Notes: generated by a model not told the origin, from the letters alone. DNA of 64,000 bases from CAXXOK01 sp964497495 (GCA_964497495.1 CAZCCZ010000002.1:111283-175282), one strand, 5' to 3'. Counted from the stretch's first letter, positions 24,703 to 33,879 are shown. Numbers and translations: made by a program.

Positions 24703-26199
24703 ATGGGCGCGTACGTATTGGGCGTCGACGTAGGCACTTCCGCCTGCAAGGCCGCGCTGTTCGACCTGAACGGCGCGGCGGTGGCGCAGGGGGTTGGCGA
24801 ATACCCCGTGTGCTATCCGCGCGCCGGTTGGGCGGAGCAGCGCCCGGAAGACTGGTGGAACGGGGTTTGCGGCACGGTACGCGGCCTGCTTGAGCAAAGC
24901 GGCGTGCGGCCGGGGGACATTGCGGGCGTCGGGGTGGACGGGCAAAGCTGGTCCGCCGTGGCCGTGGACGCGAACGGCGAAACGCTCACGAATACGCCCA
25001 TCTGGACGGACACGCGGGCGCGCGAGGAATGCGACGAAATCCGGCGGGCCGTGCCCGAAGAAGAACTGTTCGCACTGTGCGGCAACCCGCTGCAGCCCAG
25101 CTACACGCTGCCGAAAATCCTCTGGTACCGCAACCGCCTTCCGGAGGTATACGCCCAAACGGCGCACATCCTGCAAAGCAACAGCTTTATCGTATACCGG
25201 CTGACCGGCGCCGTGACGCAGGACCTTTCCCAGGGCTACGGGCTAAGCTGCTTCAACATGCGCAGGGGGGAATGGGACTACGGCGTAGCGAAGCGGCTGG
25301 GCATCCGCCCGGAACTGCTGCCGGAACTGCACCCCTGCCACGAGGTCGTGGGCCGCGTTACCCGCGAGGCCGCCGCGTTGACGGGGCTTGCGGAGGGAAC
25401 GCCCGTGGTCGCGGGTGGGCTGGACGCCGCCTGCGGCACGCTGGGCGCGGGCGTAACGGAGCCGGGCCAGACGCAGGAACAGGGCGGGCAGGCGGGCGGC
25501 ATGAGCCTGTGCATCGACCGGTACGCCGCCGATCCTCGGCTGATCCTCGGTTTCCACGTCGTTCCCGGCCGTTGGCTGCTGCAGGGCGGCACCACGGGCG
25601 GCGGGGGCGCGCTGAAATGGCTGCGGGAGACGGTGTGCCCGGACTTGAGCTTTTCGCAGATGAGCGACCTGGCGCGGGGCGTGCCGCCCGGCAGCGACGG
25701 CGTGCTTTTCCTGCCCTATATGGCGGGCGAACGCAGCCCGCTGTGGAACCCCAACGCGAGCGGCGTGTTCTTCGGGCTGGATTACGCCAAGAGCCGGGCG
25801 CACCTGATCCGCGCGGTGATGGAAGGCGTTGCGTTCGCCCTGCGGCACAACCTGGAGACGGCGGAGGACGCGGGCGCGGCCGCCGGGGCGCTGCGCGCGA
25901 TGGGCGGAAGCGCCAACAGCCTCGTCTGGACGCAGATCAAGGCGGACGTTACCGGGCACGTCGTGGAAGTACCCGCCAGCGACACCGCCACTACGCTGGG
26001 CGCGGCGATCCTGGCCGGCGTGGGAACCGGCGCCATGCCGGGCTTCCGGGAAGCCTGCGCGCGCGCCGTGACCGTGAAGCGCGTCCACCTCCCCGACGAT
26101 GAGAACAAGGCGGTCTACGACCGGCGATACGCCGCGTACAGGGAACTGTACGACCGGCTCGCGCCGATGATGACTGATACCGAAAGGAAGCGTTCGTAA
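24703..26199 (+). CDS. FGGY-family carbohydrate kinase (xylulokinase-like)
   Basis: 498 residues, ATG one base after the aldolase stop. N-terminal half (1-250) begins with YVLGVDVGTSACKAALFDLN, the phosphate-binding loop, and has GVGVDGQSWSAVAVD and the conserved catalytic Asp in VAGGLDAACGTLGAG; the C-terminal half has LQGGTTGGGGALKWL and AMGGSANSLVWTQIKADVTG. It phosphorylates a ketose or polyol with ATP. In this operon the most useful products would be galactitol 1-phosphate (feeding the GatD-like enzyme) or L-fuculose 1-phosphate (feeding FucA, whose operon lacks a kinase). Overall it is nearest in layout to XylB-type kinases, so the substrate remains open. Confidence 0.92.
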   Translation: MGAYVLGVDVGTSACKAALFDLNGAAVAQGVGEYPVCYPRAGWAEQRPEDWWNGVCGTVRGLLEQSGVRPGDIAGVGVDGQSWSAVAVDANGETLTNTPIWTDTRAREECDEIRRAVPEEELFALCGNPLQPSYTLPKILWYRNRLPEVYAQTAHILQSNSFIVYRLTGAVTQDLSQGYGLSCFNMRRGEWDYGVAKRLGIRPELLPELHPCHEVVGRVTREAAALTGLAEGTPVVAGGLDAACGTLGAGVTEPGQTQEQGGQAGGMSLCIDRYAADPRLILGFHVVPGRWLLQGGTTGGGGALKWLRETVCPDLSFSQMSDLARGVPPGSDGVLFLPYMAGERSPLWNPNASGVFFGLDYAKSRAHLIRAVMEGVAFALRHNLETAEDAGAAAGALRAMGGSANSLVWTQIKADVTGHVVEVPASDTATTLGAAILAGVGTGAMPGFREACARAVTVKRVHLPDDENKAVYDRRYAAYRELYDRLAPMMTDTERKRS

Positions 26200-27246
26200 A
26201 TGAAAGCGGCCGTGTTGTACGGAAACGGGGATATCCGCTACGACGATTGGGAAACGCCCGTCGTAAAACCCGGAACGGTGAAGGTTCACATTAAGGCCAC
26301 GGGCATCTGCGGCAGCGACGTGCCGCGCGTGCTCCACAACGGCGCGCATTTTTACCCCGTGGTGCTGGGGCACGAATTCAGCGGCGACGTGGTGGAAGTG
26401 GGCGAAGGCGTGGATAGCTTGAAGCCCGGCGACACCGTAAGCGGCGCCCCGCTGCTGCCCTGCATGAAATGCGACGATTGCCAGCGCGGCAACTTCGCGC
26501 TGTGCAAGCATTACAGCTTCATCGGCAGCCGGGAGCAGGGAAGCTTCGCTGAGTACGTAGTGCTGCCGGTGCAAAACGCCGTGAAGTATGACCCTTCCAT
26601 TCCCTACGAGCAGGCCGCGATGTTCGAACCCTCCACCGTGGCGATCCACGGCGTGCTGCAGGGGGATTACCGGGGCGGCGGCACGGTTGCGGTGCTGGGG
26701 TGCGGAACCATCGGCATTTTCACCACGCAGTGGGCGAAAATCTTCGGCGCGAAAAAACTGGTGGTGTTCGATATCGACGAAGGCCGCCTTGCGCTGGCCC
26801 GCCGCATGGGCGCGGACGAAACGGTGAACACCCTCCGGCCGGACTTTATACAAAAGGCCGTGGAGCTGACCGGCGGCGCGGGGTTCGACCACGTTTTCGA
26901 AACCGCGGGCAACCCCACGACCATGCGGATGGCCTTCGAGCTTGCGGCGAACAAGGCGCGTGTGTGCTTCATCGGCACGCCGCACGACGACCTTACGTTT
27001 ACACCGCGCCAGTGGGAAAACATGAACCGCAAGGAGTTCCGGCTGACCGGCAGTTGGATGAGCTACTCCGCGCCGTTCCCGGGCCGCGAATGGGAACTGA
27101 CGGCGCATTACTTCGCAACCGGCGAATTGAAGTTCGACCCCGCGTTCATTTTCCGCACCTTCCCCATGAGCCGGGTAGCCGAGGCCTTCGCCCTGTACCG
27201 CGACCCGGCGCAGGTGCACGGGAAGATCATGCTGGTCAACGAATGA
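26200..27246 (+). CDS. gatD: Zinc-dependent galactitol-1-phosphate 5-dehydrogenase-like enzyme
   Basis: 348 residues; ATG immediately after the kinase stop. Catalytic zinc residues in ATGICGSDVPRVLHNGAH and VVLGHEFSGD, four structural-zinc Cys in LPCMKCDDCQRGNFALCKHY, and the NAD fold VAVLGCGTIGIFTTQ. The stretches CGSDVPRVLHNGAHFYPVVL, PLLPC, FIGSREQGSFAEY and GSWMSYSAPFPGREWE closely follow E. coli GatD, more so than sorbitol or threonine dehydrogenases. It would oxidise galactitol 1-phosphate to D-tagatose 6-phosphate with NAD. Adjacent PfkB kinase and class II aldolase complete the tagatose branch, which supports the call. No galactitol PTS genes are present. Confidence 0.87.
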   Translation: MKAAVLYGNGDIRYDDWETPVVKPGTVKVHIKATGICGSDVPRVLHNGAHFYPVVLGHEFSGDVVEVGEGVDSLKPGDTVSGAPLLPCMKCDDCQRGNFALCKHYSFIGSREQGSFAEYVVLPVQNAVKYDPSIPYEQAAMFEPSTVAIHGVLQGDYRGGGTVAVLGCGTIGIFTTQWAKIFGAKKLVVFDIDEGRLALARRMGADETVNTLRPDFIQKAVELTGGAGFDHVFETAGNPTTMRMAFELAANKARVCFIGTPHDDLTFTPRQWENMNRKEFRLTGSWMSYSAPFPGREWELTAHYFATGELKFDPAFIFRTFPMSRVAEAFALYRDPAQVHGKIMLVNE

Positions 27247-27256
27247 GGAAATACGG

Positions 27257-28189
27257 ATGATACTGACCGTTACGCTCAACACCTCCATCGACAAGCTCTA
27301 CATGCTGGATGCCCTGAAACCCTACGCCGTGATGCGCGTAAGAGAAGTCCGGAACACCGCGGGCGGAAAGGGGCTCAACGTGTCCCGCGTCGCGGCGCAG
27401 CTGGGGGAGCCGGTCACAGCCATGGGGTTTACGGGCGGCCATATCGGGCAGTATTTCGAATCCCTTATCACGGAAGCCCGGATCCGCAAGGCGTTTACGC
27501 ACGTCGCCTCGGAAACGCGAAGCTGCATCAACGGTTGGGACATGGGGCGAAACCTGAGCACGGAGTACCTGGAACCCGGCGCGCCCGTGACGCGGGAGGA
27601 AGTAGACCGGTTTTTGGCGGATTTCCGGCGCGAGCTGCCCGGCGCGGACGCGGTGACCATCTCAGGCAGCATGCCCAAAGGGGTTCCCGAGGATTGCTAC
27701 GCAACGTTGATCGGCCTTTGCCGCGACGCGGGGAAACCCGTGCTGCTGGATACCGCCGGGGAAACGCTGCGGCGAGCGGTGAAGGCCCGCCCGTCCTTCG
27801 TGAAGCCCAACGCCGAGGAACTTGGCCAGCTTCTGGGCTTCGAGCCGGACGGCCCGGACGCGCTGACGGACAGCGCGCTGGAACTGCAGCGCGGCGGAAT
27901 CCCCACGGTGGTGGTGTCGCTGGGGGCCGAGGGCGCTTTGATGGTCTGCGACGAGGGCGTTTATACGGGCAAACCTCCGTCGATCACGCCGAAGAACACC
28001 GTTGGCTGCGGGGACAGCATGGTGGCCGGGTTCGCGGTGGGCGCCGTGCGGGGGCTGCCCGCGGCGGAGCGGCTTCGGCTCGCGGTGGCGGTATCGGCGG
28101 CAAACGCGCTTACCATGGGCACCGGGAGCTACGAGGAAGAGGACCTGGCCCGGCTGCTTCCGGAAGTGGACGTTCGACGGATACGATAA
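27257..28189 (+). CDS. PfkB-family kinase, tagatose-6-phosphate/1-phosphofructokinase type
   Basis: 310 residues. The start MILTVTLNTSIDKLYMLD, the GGKGLNVSRVAAQLG sugar-binding motif and the C-terminal anion-hole motif NTVGCGDSMVAGFAVG with its catalytic Asp mark the LacC/FruK branch of PfkB. It phosphorylates a ketohexose phosphate at the second end; with the GatD-like enzyme upstream the expected reaction is tagatose 6-phosphate to tagatose 1,6-bisphosphate, feeding the aldolase of the same operon. ATG behind GAGGAAA, 10 bases after gatD. Fructose 1-phosphate as substrate is the main alternative. Confidence 0.9.
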   Translation: MILTVTLNTSIDKLYMLDALKPYAVMRVREVRNTAGGKGLNVSRVAAQLGEPVTAMGFTGGHIGQYFESLITEARIRKAFTHVASETRSCINGWDMGRNLSTEYLEPGAPVTREEVDRFLADFRRELPGADAVTISGSMPKGVPEDCYATLIGLCRDAGKPVLLDTAGETLRRAVKARPSFVKPNAEELGQLLGFEPDGPDALTDSALELQRGGIPTVVVSLGAEGALMVCDEGVYTGKPPSITPKNTVGCGDSMVAGFAVGAVRGLPAAERLRLAVAVSAANALTMGTGSYEEEDLARLLPEVDVRRIR

Positions 28190-28222
28190 AACATTAACCT
28201 GGGAAAGAAGGAAGGTCATCAC

Positions 28223-29236
28223 ATGGCGGAATTCATCAACCCCAAGCTGGTGCCCAAGCGAAAGCTGTATACCGGCGAAGAAATCCCCTGTATCGGCATG
28301 GGCACCTTCGGCAGCGACCGTTTTACGCCGGGGCAGGTCTCCGGGGCCGTGGGCGGAGCCATCAGTTGCGGTTACCGGCTGTTCGACTGCGCCGCGGTGT
28401 ACGGCAACGAGGACCTGATCGGCAACGTGTTCGCGCAGGCGTTCCGGGAAGGCGCCGTGAAGCGCGAAGAGCTGTTCATCACCTCCAAGGTATGGAACGA
28501 TATGCACGGGAAGGGCGACGTGCTGCTGTCCTGCGCCAAGACGCTGCGCGATCTGCAACTGGATTACGTGGACGCTTTCTTCATGCACTGGCCGTATCCT
28601 AACTACCATGCGCCGGGGTGCGACGGCGACAGCCGCAACCCCGACAGCCGCCCCTTCTCGGTGGACGAGTTCATGGCTACGTGGCGGCAACTGGAGCGCC
28701 TGCACGATATGGGGCTGGTGCGCCACATCGGCATGAGCAGCATGACCATCCCCAAGCTGGAGGCCGTGCTGCCGCTGTGCCGCATCAAGCCCTCCCTGAT
28801 CGAGATGGAGCTGCACCCCTGCTTCCAGCAGGGGGACCTGTACGACTACGTGGTCGCGCGCGGTATCCAGCCCATCGGCTTCTGCCCCATCGGCAGCCCG
28901 ACGCGCCCGGACCGGGATATGACCCCGGACGACGTGGCGGACATCGCGGTGCCGACGGTCGTGGAGATTGCCAAAGCGCATCACCTGCATCCCGCGGTGA
29001 TCTGCCTGAAATGGGCCGTGCAGCGCGGGCAGATACCGATTCCCTTCTCCATCTACGAGAACGAATATGTATCCAACCTGAAGTGCACGACCGAAGACCC
29101 GCTGACCGACGCCGAGATGGCCGCCCTGAAAACCGTGGAATGCAACTGCCGCCTCATCAAGGGGCAGGTGTTCCTGTGGCCGGGCGCGAAGGACTGGCAC
29201 GACCTGTGGGATGAGGACGGAACCATCACGAAGTGA
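28223..29236 (+). CDS. Aldo/keto reductase
   Basis: 337 residues. The catalytic tetrad is complete: Asp55 and Tyr60 (LFDCAAVYGNED), Lys89 (ITSKVW) and His122 (FFMHWP); IPCIGMGTFGSDRF opens the barrel and PIPFSIYENE supplies part of the NADP pocket. Aldose-reductase-like layout, slightly longer than the usual 280-320 owing to an insertion around residues 125-145. It would reduce an aldose to a polyol or oxidise a polyol. Within this operon, reduction of galactose to galactitol, or removal of L-lactaldehyde from fuculose-phosphate cleavage, are both plausible. Strong GAAGGAAGG site, 33 bases after the PfkB gene. Confidence 0.88.
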   Translation: MAEFINPKLVPKRKLYTGEEIPCIGMGTFGSDRFTPGQVSGAVGGAISCGYRLFDCAAVYGNEDLIGNVFAQAFREGAVKREELFITSKVWNDMHGKGDVLLSCAKTLRDLQLDYVDAFFMHWPYPNYHAPGCDGDSRNPDSRPFSVDEFMATWRQLERLHDMGLVRHIGMSSMTIPKLEAVLPLCRIKPSLIEMELHPCFQQGDLYDYVVARGIQPIGFCPIGSPTRPDRDMTPDDVADIAVPTVVEIAKAHHLHPAVICLKWAVQRGQIPIPFSIYENEYVSNLKCTTEDPLTDAEMAALKTVECNCRLIKGQVFLWPGAKDWHDLWDEDGTITK

Positions 29237-29247
29237 GGTAGAAAGCG

Positions 29248-29676
29248 ATGCTGAAAAACATCCCCGCGCAGATGCCGCCCGAACTGATGAAGATCATGCT
29301 GGAAATGGGGCACGGCGACGAGCTGCTGCTTTGCGACGGCAACTACCCGAAATTCGGCTGCCCGGAACGCTGCGTGCGCATGGACGGGCACGGCATCTGC
29401 GACATTATGGATATGATCCTTCGCTTCTTCCCGCTGGACCCCTACGTGGAGCATCCGACCACCCTGATGGCCGTGTTGCCCGGCGACCCGTACAAGCCGG
29501 AAATCTGGGCGGAGTACCGTAAAATCGGCTTCGAGTATGAGCCGGACGGCCTGCGCGAAGAAGCCGTGGAGAAGCCCGCGTTCTACGAGAAAGGGCGCCG
29601 GTGCTACGCCTGCGTCGCCACCGGGGAAAAAGCGCTGTACGCCAACGTGATCCTGAAAAAGGGCGTCGTGAAATGA
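29248..29676 (+). CDS. fucU: RbsD/FucU-family sugar mutarotase, FucU type
   Basis: 142 residues. The protein follows E. coli FucU throughout: MLKNIPAQMPPELMKIMLEM, GHGDELLLCDGNYP with the catalytic His22, VRMDGHGICDIMDMILRFFP, and the C-terminal ALYANVILKKGVVK. It interconverts alpha and beta anomers of L-fucose (or a related pyranose) in the cytosol, supplying FucI with its preferred anomer. Last gene of the catabolic operon, 11 bases after the aldo/keto reductase and before a terminator. Its presence here rather than beside fucI links the two divergent operons. Confidence 0.92.
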   Translation: MLKNIPAQMPPELMKIMLEMGHGDELLLCDGNYPKFGCPERCVRMDGHGICDIMDMILRFFPLDPYVEHPTTLMAVLPGDPYKPEIWAEYRKIGFEYEPDGLREEAVEKPAFYEKGRRCYACVATGEKALYANVILKKGVVK

Positions 29677-29707
29677 TCTCCGCCGGCGCGCCTCCTCGCC
29701 GGCAAAA

Positions 29708-29751
29708 CACGGAAACCGCCTCCCCCGGAAACGGGAGGGGCGGTTTTCCGT
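29708..29751. terminator. Two-way intrinsic terminator between convergent operons
   Basis: Long GC-rich hairpin around a GAAA loop: ACGGAAACCGCC with a C-run on the left arm and the CGGGAGGGGCGG arm on the right, flanked by GTTTTCC on the plus strand and GGTTTCCGT on the minus strand. It separates fucU from the GH31 gene. Confidence 0.65.
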
Positions 29752-29782
29752 ATCGGGCGGTTCACACCTTCCGGGCGGCGCA

Positions 29783-32089
29783 TCAGCGCGTTTCGGCAAT
29801 CGTTTCCACTGTCCGTTCGGCGGGGAGGAACCGCGCGTCGCCTTCCGTACGCTGCGTCAGCCGCCGTTCCCGGTCGTCCCAGTGCAGGCGGAGCAGCCCG
29901 TATTCTCCCCGTTCGTACCCGTAGCCGTCCCCCGCGTCGTCGTACAGGGTAAAATCTCCGTCCGCGCCGGGATATACGCGCAGCACGAGCGGCCGGTCGC
30001 TTTCCTGAGACACGTACTGTTTCACCGGACCCAGCGGCAGGATGCTTCCGGCACGGACGAAGAGCGGTATGTCCGAAAGCGGCGCGGCGGCCTCGATCCA
30101 CCGGCCCCCGCGCAGGCACGCGCCCGTATGGAAATCGTACCAGTCCGCGCCCTCGGGAAGATAAACTTTCCGGGAACGCGCCCCCTTCTCCAGCACGGGG
30201 CAGACCAGCAGTGCGTGGCCCAGTAGAAACTCGTCCATCATTTCCAGCGCCGTTTGATCCTGCGGAAAATCGAAGGCAAGCATCCGCAGCATTGTTCCGC
30301 GGCGGAAGGTCACGTCGGCCGCGAGGGAATACAGGTACGGCACCAGGCGCATCCGAAGTTCGATCATCCGCACGAGCGCGTCGTAGTACGGCTCCCCGGG
30401 CGCGCCGAAGCGCCATACTTCCCGGGGCGTATCCGTGCCGTGCGCCCGCAGCATGGGCAAAAACGCGCTCGCCTGGAACCAGCGCAGGTACAGCTCCCGG
30501 TACGCCTCGTCCTGCGCGCCGTTCTCGTATTCGCCCCGGCCGAACCACTGCGCCCACTTTTTCACGAAGAACGCGCCCACGTCCTGCGTCCAGTACGGGA
30601 TGCCGGTGACGCACAGGTTCAGCGCGTTGGGAATCCAATCCGCAAGCTGCTTCCACGTGGCCGACGTATCCCCGTTCCAGACGAACGTGCCGTAGCGCTG
30701 CTGCCCGGGAAAGCCGGACCGGGTCAGCACCAGCACGCGCTTGCCCTCGTCGGCCTTCCGCTGGCCTTCGTAAACGCCCTGCGAGTGATACAGCGAATAG
30801 ACGTTGACGCGCGCGGGGTCCACGTAGCGCTCGAACTCCGATACGTTCAGGCGCATCCGTTCTTCGGGCGCCGGTTCCCGTTCGCCCTTCCAGTCGGCCT
30901 CGAAGGGCTCGGTGCAGTCGCACCACCAGGCGTCCACGCCCTTGCGGAACAGCCCCTCGTTCATCTGTTCCCAATATAACGCCCTTGCCTGCCCGGAAAA
31001 CGCGTCGTAGGTGGAAAGGTTGCCCAGCAGGAGGTTCCGCTTCTGAAACGCCAGCCGGTCGGGGCCGTCGCCGGTCATGTTCGGCCATATGGACCACATC
31101 AGGCGGCAGTTCATCGCGTGCAGCTCGTCGGCGCAGGCTTTCAGGTCCGGATACCGTTCCGGGTCCGCGCTTTTCTGCCCCCACAGCCCTTCCGGCCACG
31201 AGCACCAGTCCTGCACCACCGCGTCCAGCGGGATATTCCGCCGGCGGTACTCCGCCGCCACGTCCAGCAGTTCCTGTTGCGTGGCGTACCGCTCTTTGCT
31301 TTGCAGGTATCCGAAGGCCCACTTCGGGGGAAGGGGCGCGTCCCCGGTCAGGTCACGGAGCACCGCCACGCAGCCGTCCAGGCTGCCGCCGTCGAACAGA
31401 AAATAATCCAGCTCGTCCGCCGCGTCCACGGTGAAAACGCCGTAAGTTCCGCAACCCTCGTAGACGGCGAACGAGCCGGTGTTCAGCAGCGTTCCCCAGC
31501 CCCGTGAAGAAACCAGCACGGGGCAGCTGATTTTCAGGTTATGCTGGTACAGGTACTGGCGGCCCCGCTTATGATCCAGCACGCGCTCCTCGTGCTGGCC
31601 CAGGCCGTAGATCGCCTCGTCCAGGCTGAATTGAATGGCGAGGCGGTACGAAAAACCCTTCCGGTCGATATATGGTTCGCCTTCCGCCGTTACGCGGGCG
31701 CCGTCCACACCGGAACGCTGCGTGCGCGCCGCGCCCTCGGCGTAGCGGTAGTTCACGATGTCCTTTTCCCGCAGCGCGCGCCCGTCCCCTTCGCGTTCGC
31801 CCGCGATGCGCGCGCCATCCGCGTTCCAGAACGAAAGAGAACCGGAGGCTTTCGACAGTTTTGCGGTCATGCGGGAAGCCGAAACGACGTATTCCGCATC
31901 CGTTTCCGTAACGCGGGCCGTCGCTTCCGCCTGCGGCCGCACGACGACCGGCTCGTTTTGCAGCAGGAAATCCCTGTTTCTCGTCTGCGTGACGCGGAAG
32001 CAGCCTTCGCGCACCGCTTCCACCCGCAGCCTGTCCGTGCCGTCCTCAAACGCGGTATACGAAAGCTCCGTCCGCGATATCTTCCACAT
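29783..32089 (-). CDS. Glycoside hydrolase family 31 (alpha-glucosidase/alpha-xylosidase type)
   Basis: 768 residues from the ATG at 32089 after GGAGG; the frame runs open into the permease gene upstream, but that part is out of frame with it and not coding. N-terminal beta-sandwich, then the (beta/alpha)8 barrel with the nucleophile Asp391 in WWCDCTEPFEADW and the acid/base Asp474 in VWNGDTSATW; LDAVVQDWCSWPEGLWGQ and RLMWSIWPNMTG are further family motifs. No signal peptide, so it hydrolyses imported alpha-linked oligosaccharides inside the cell. Last gene of an operon with two CUT1 permeases and a binding protein. Specificity (glucose, xylose or galactose) is not readable with confidence. 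Confidence 0.93.
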   Translation of the reverse strand: MWKISRTELSYTAFEDGTDRLRVEAVREGCFRVTQTRNRDFLLQNEPVVVRPQAEATARVTETDAEYVVSASRMTAKLSKASGSLSFWNADGARIAGEREGDGRALREKDIVNYRYAEGAARTQRSGVDGARVTAEGEPYIDRKGFSYRLAIQFSLDEAIYGLGQHEERVLDHKRGRQYLYQHNLKISCPVLVSSRGWGTLLNTGSFAVYEGCGTYGVFTVDAADELDYFLFDGGSLDGCVAVLRDLTGDAPLPPKWAFGYLQSKERYATQQELLDVAAEYRRRNIPLDAVVQDWCSWPEGLWGQKSADPERYPDLKACADELHAMNCRLMWSIWPNMTGDGPDRLAFQKRNLLLGNLSTYDAFSGQARALYWEQMNEGLFRKGVDAWWCDCTEPFEADWKGEREPAPEERMRLNVSEFERYVDPARVNVYSLYHSQGVYEGQRKADEGKRVLVLTRSGFPGQQRYGTFVWNGDTSATWKQLADWIPNALNLCVTGIPYWTQDVGAFFVKKWAQWFGRGEYENGAQDEAYRELYLRWFQASAFLPMLRAHGTDTPREVWRFGAPGEPYYDALVRMIELRMRLVPYLYSLAADVTFRRGTMLRMLAFDFPQDQTALEMMDEFLLGHALLVCPVLEKGARSRKVYLPEGADWYDFHTGACLRGGRWIEAAAPLSDIPLFVRAGSILPLGPVKQYVSQESDRPLVLRVYPGADGDFTLYDDAGDGYGYERGEYGLLRLHWDDRERRLTQRTEGDARFLPAERTVETIAETR

Positions 32090-32127
32090 GGAAGACGCCT
32101 CCCTGCCGCCGCCCCGCGGGGCGCGCT

Positions 32128-32955
32128 TCAACTCTTTACGGCGCCCGCCGTCATACCGGATACGATGTACCGCTGCCCCAGCAGATACACGATCACCACG
32201 GGAAGGGAGGTCAGCACGATGTCGGCGGAGACCAGGTTCCAGTCCGTGGCGAACATCCCGAAGAAATTGTATACGGCCAGCGTCATCGGCCACATTTTGG
32301 AGGTGCCCAGAAAGTAGAGCGGCAGCACGAACTCGTTCCACGTGTTCAGGAACGTCAGCACCATCACGGTTACGAGCACGGGCTTTAGCAGGGGGAAGAC
32401 CACGGAAAGAAACAGGCGCACGGGGGAACAGCCGTCGATGACGGCGGCCTCGTCGATATCGCGCGGGATTTTGCCCACGAAACTGTAGATCAGGAATACG
32501 TTGAAGGGAAGCTGGATGGCGGTGTACAGCAGGATGATCCCCAGGCGCGTGTTTTGCAGAAGCGTGAACTGCATGACCTTCATCAGCGATACGAAGTTGA
32601 CCGGCATGGTGATGCCGAGAACGACGAACAGGTACAGCGCGCGGTGCAGCCGGCAGCGGTTGCGGGAAAACACGTAGGCGCTGGCGGCGCTGAGCATCAC
32701 GCACAGCAGCACGCTTCCGCCGGAGTACAGCAGGCTGTTGAGAAAGGTGATTCCCAGCTTGCCTCTTTCGATCACGTGGCCGTAATTTTCAAAGTGCAGG
32801 CCGTCCAGCGGCAGCGCGAGGGACATGTCGGACGCGGCCTGGCTGGTTTTTACGGAGTTGAGCAGGATCAGCAGCAGCGGCGCCAGAATCAGTAGCGACA
32901 CCGCCCACGCGACGAGGTTGACGCCCAGAATGCGCATACGTTTCTTTGCCTTCAT
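32128..32955 (-). CDS. CUT1 sugar ABC transporter permease (MalG-like)
   Basis: 275 residues from the ATG at 32955 after GAGGAGG; ATGA overlap with the stop of the upstream permease. Six membrane segments, EAA loop DEAAVIDGCSPVRLFLSVVF, C-terminal YIVSGMTAGAVKS typical of MalG. Forms the pore with the MalF-like partner; the ATPase must come from elsewhere in the genome. Confidence 0.93.
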   Translation of the reverse strand: MKAKKRMRILGVNLVAWAVSLLILAPLLLILLNSVKTSQAASDMSLALPLDGLHFENYGHVIERGKLGITFLNSLLYSGGSVLLCVMLSAASAYVFSRNRCRLHRALYLFVVLGITMPVNFVSLMKVMQFTLLQNTRLGIILLYTAIQLPFNVFLIYSFVGKIPRDIDEAAVIDGCSPVRLFLSVVFPLLKPVLVTVMVLTFLNTWNEFVLPLYFLGTSKMWPMTLAVYNFFGMFATDWNLVSADIVLTSLPVVIVYLLGQRYIVSGMTAGAVKS

Positions 32956-33830
32956 GCCAGGGCCTCCTCGTTTCGCGTTAAAAGTTTCAGCATGAAGTAG
33001 CCGATAACGAGCATGAACACGAACATAATGGAGGAAAGCGCGGTGCCGATGGCGTAGCGCCCGAGGCTGAACTCCTTGTACACGCCCGTGTAGAGCACCT
33101 CGGTCGCGTAGCCGGGCCCGCCGTTGGTCAGCGCGTAGACCATATCGAACACCTTGAGGCCGTAGAGGACGTTGAGCACCGTCGTTACGGCGACGGTCGG
33201 CATCAGCATGGGCAGCGTGATATAGCGGAAACGCTGCCGGGCGTTCGCGCCGTCGATGTCCGCCGCCTCGAAATAGACGGGCGATATGGACATGATGCCC
33301 GCGATGAAGATCGTCATGATATAGCCCATGCCTTTCCACACGTCCACGGCCATGACGGAGCGGAAGGCGATCTTGGAATCGGTCAGCCATTGCGAGGCGA
33401 GGCTGCCCAGCCCTATGGACCGGAGGGTCACGTTGAGCAAACCGACCTTGGGGTTAAGCACGGAACGGAAAATCATCCCGACGATCAGTGCGGACAGGAC
33501 GGCCGGCATGTACATGACCGCACGGTGAAAATTCAACAGTCTCAGGCGTTTGGTCAGCGCCAGCGCCAGCAGCAGGCCCAGCACGTTTTTGGCCAGCGTC
33601 GTGACGACGGTGAACACCAGCGTGTTCCCGATATATTGCGTATAATTGTAGCCGGAGGAAAAGACCGTTGCGAAATTCTCGAAGCCTACGAAATGCAGTT
33701 CCCGGGAATACACGGACCAGTCCGTAAAGGAGTAGCCGATGCCGATGACGCCCGGCGCCACGTAGAGCACGACGTACAGCAGCAGCGCGCCGGCCGCGAA
33801 ATAGGTCGGATAGATTTTACGCTGATTCAT
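32952..33830 (-). CDS. CUT1 sugar ABC transporter permease (MalF-like)
   Basis: 292 residues from the ATG at 33830 behind GGAGG; upstream in-frame codons lie in the hairpin-rich gap and have no site. Six membrane segments and the EAA loop FEAADIDGANARQRFRYITL. The motif GLKVFDMVYALTNGGPGYAT is typical. It lies 211 bases downstream of the binding-protein gene, separated by two stable hairpins, so permease expression is probably lower than that of the binding protein. Confidence 0.92.
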   Translation of the reverse strand: MNQRKIYPTYFAAGALLLYVVLYVAPGVIGIGYSFTDWSVYSRELHFVGFENFATVFSSGYNYTQYIGNTLVFTVVTTLAKNVLGLLLALALTKRLRLLNFHRAVMYMPAVLSALIVGMIFRSVLNPKVGLLNVTLRSIGLGSLASQWLTDSKIAFRSVMAVDVWKGMGYIMTIFIAGIMSISPVYFEAADIDGANARQRFRYITLPMLMPTVAVTTVLNVLYGLKVFDMVYALTNGGPGYATEVLYTGVYKEFSLGRYAIGTALSSIMFVFMLVIGYFMLKLLTRNEEALA

Positions 33831-33850
33831 GCAAACCTCCGTAAGTATCA

Positions 33851-33879
33851 AACGAGGCGGACTTCCGGCCCGCCTCGTT
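33851..33879 (-). terminator. Attenuating hairpin between binding protein and permeases
   Basis: Perfect 10-base stem AACGAGGCGG/CCGCCTCGTT (33851-33860 with 33870-33879), followed on the minus strand by a short TTTGAT tail. Probably a leaky terminator lowering expression of the permeases and GH31. Confidence 0.55.

Noticed and set aside
32090..32704. Apparent N-terminal extension of the GH31 protein
   Set aside because: It overlaps the MalG-like permease in another frame and has no domain; the GGAGG site and normal GH31 N-terminus set the start at 32089.
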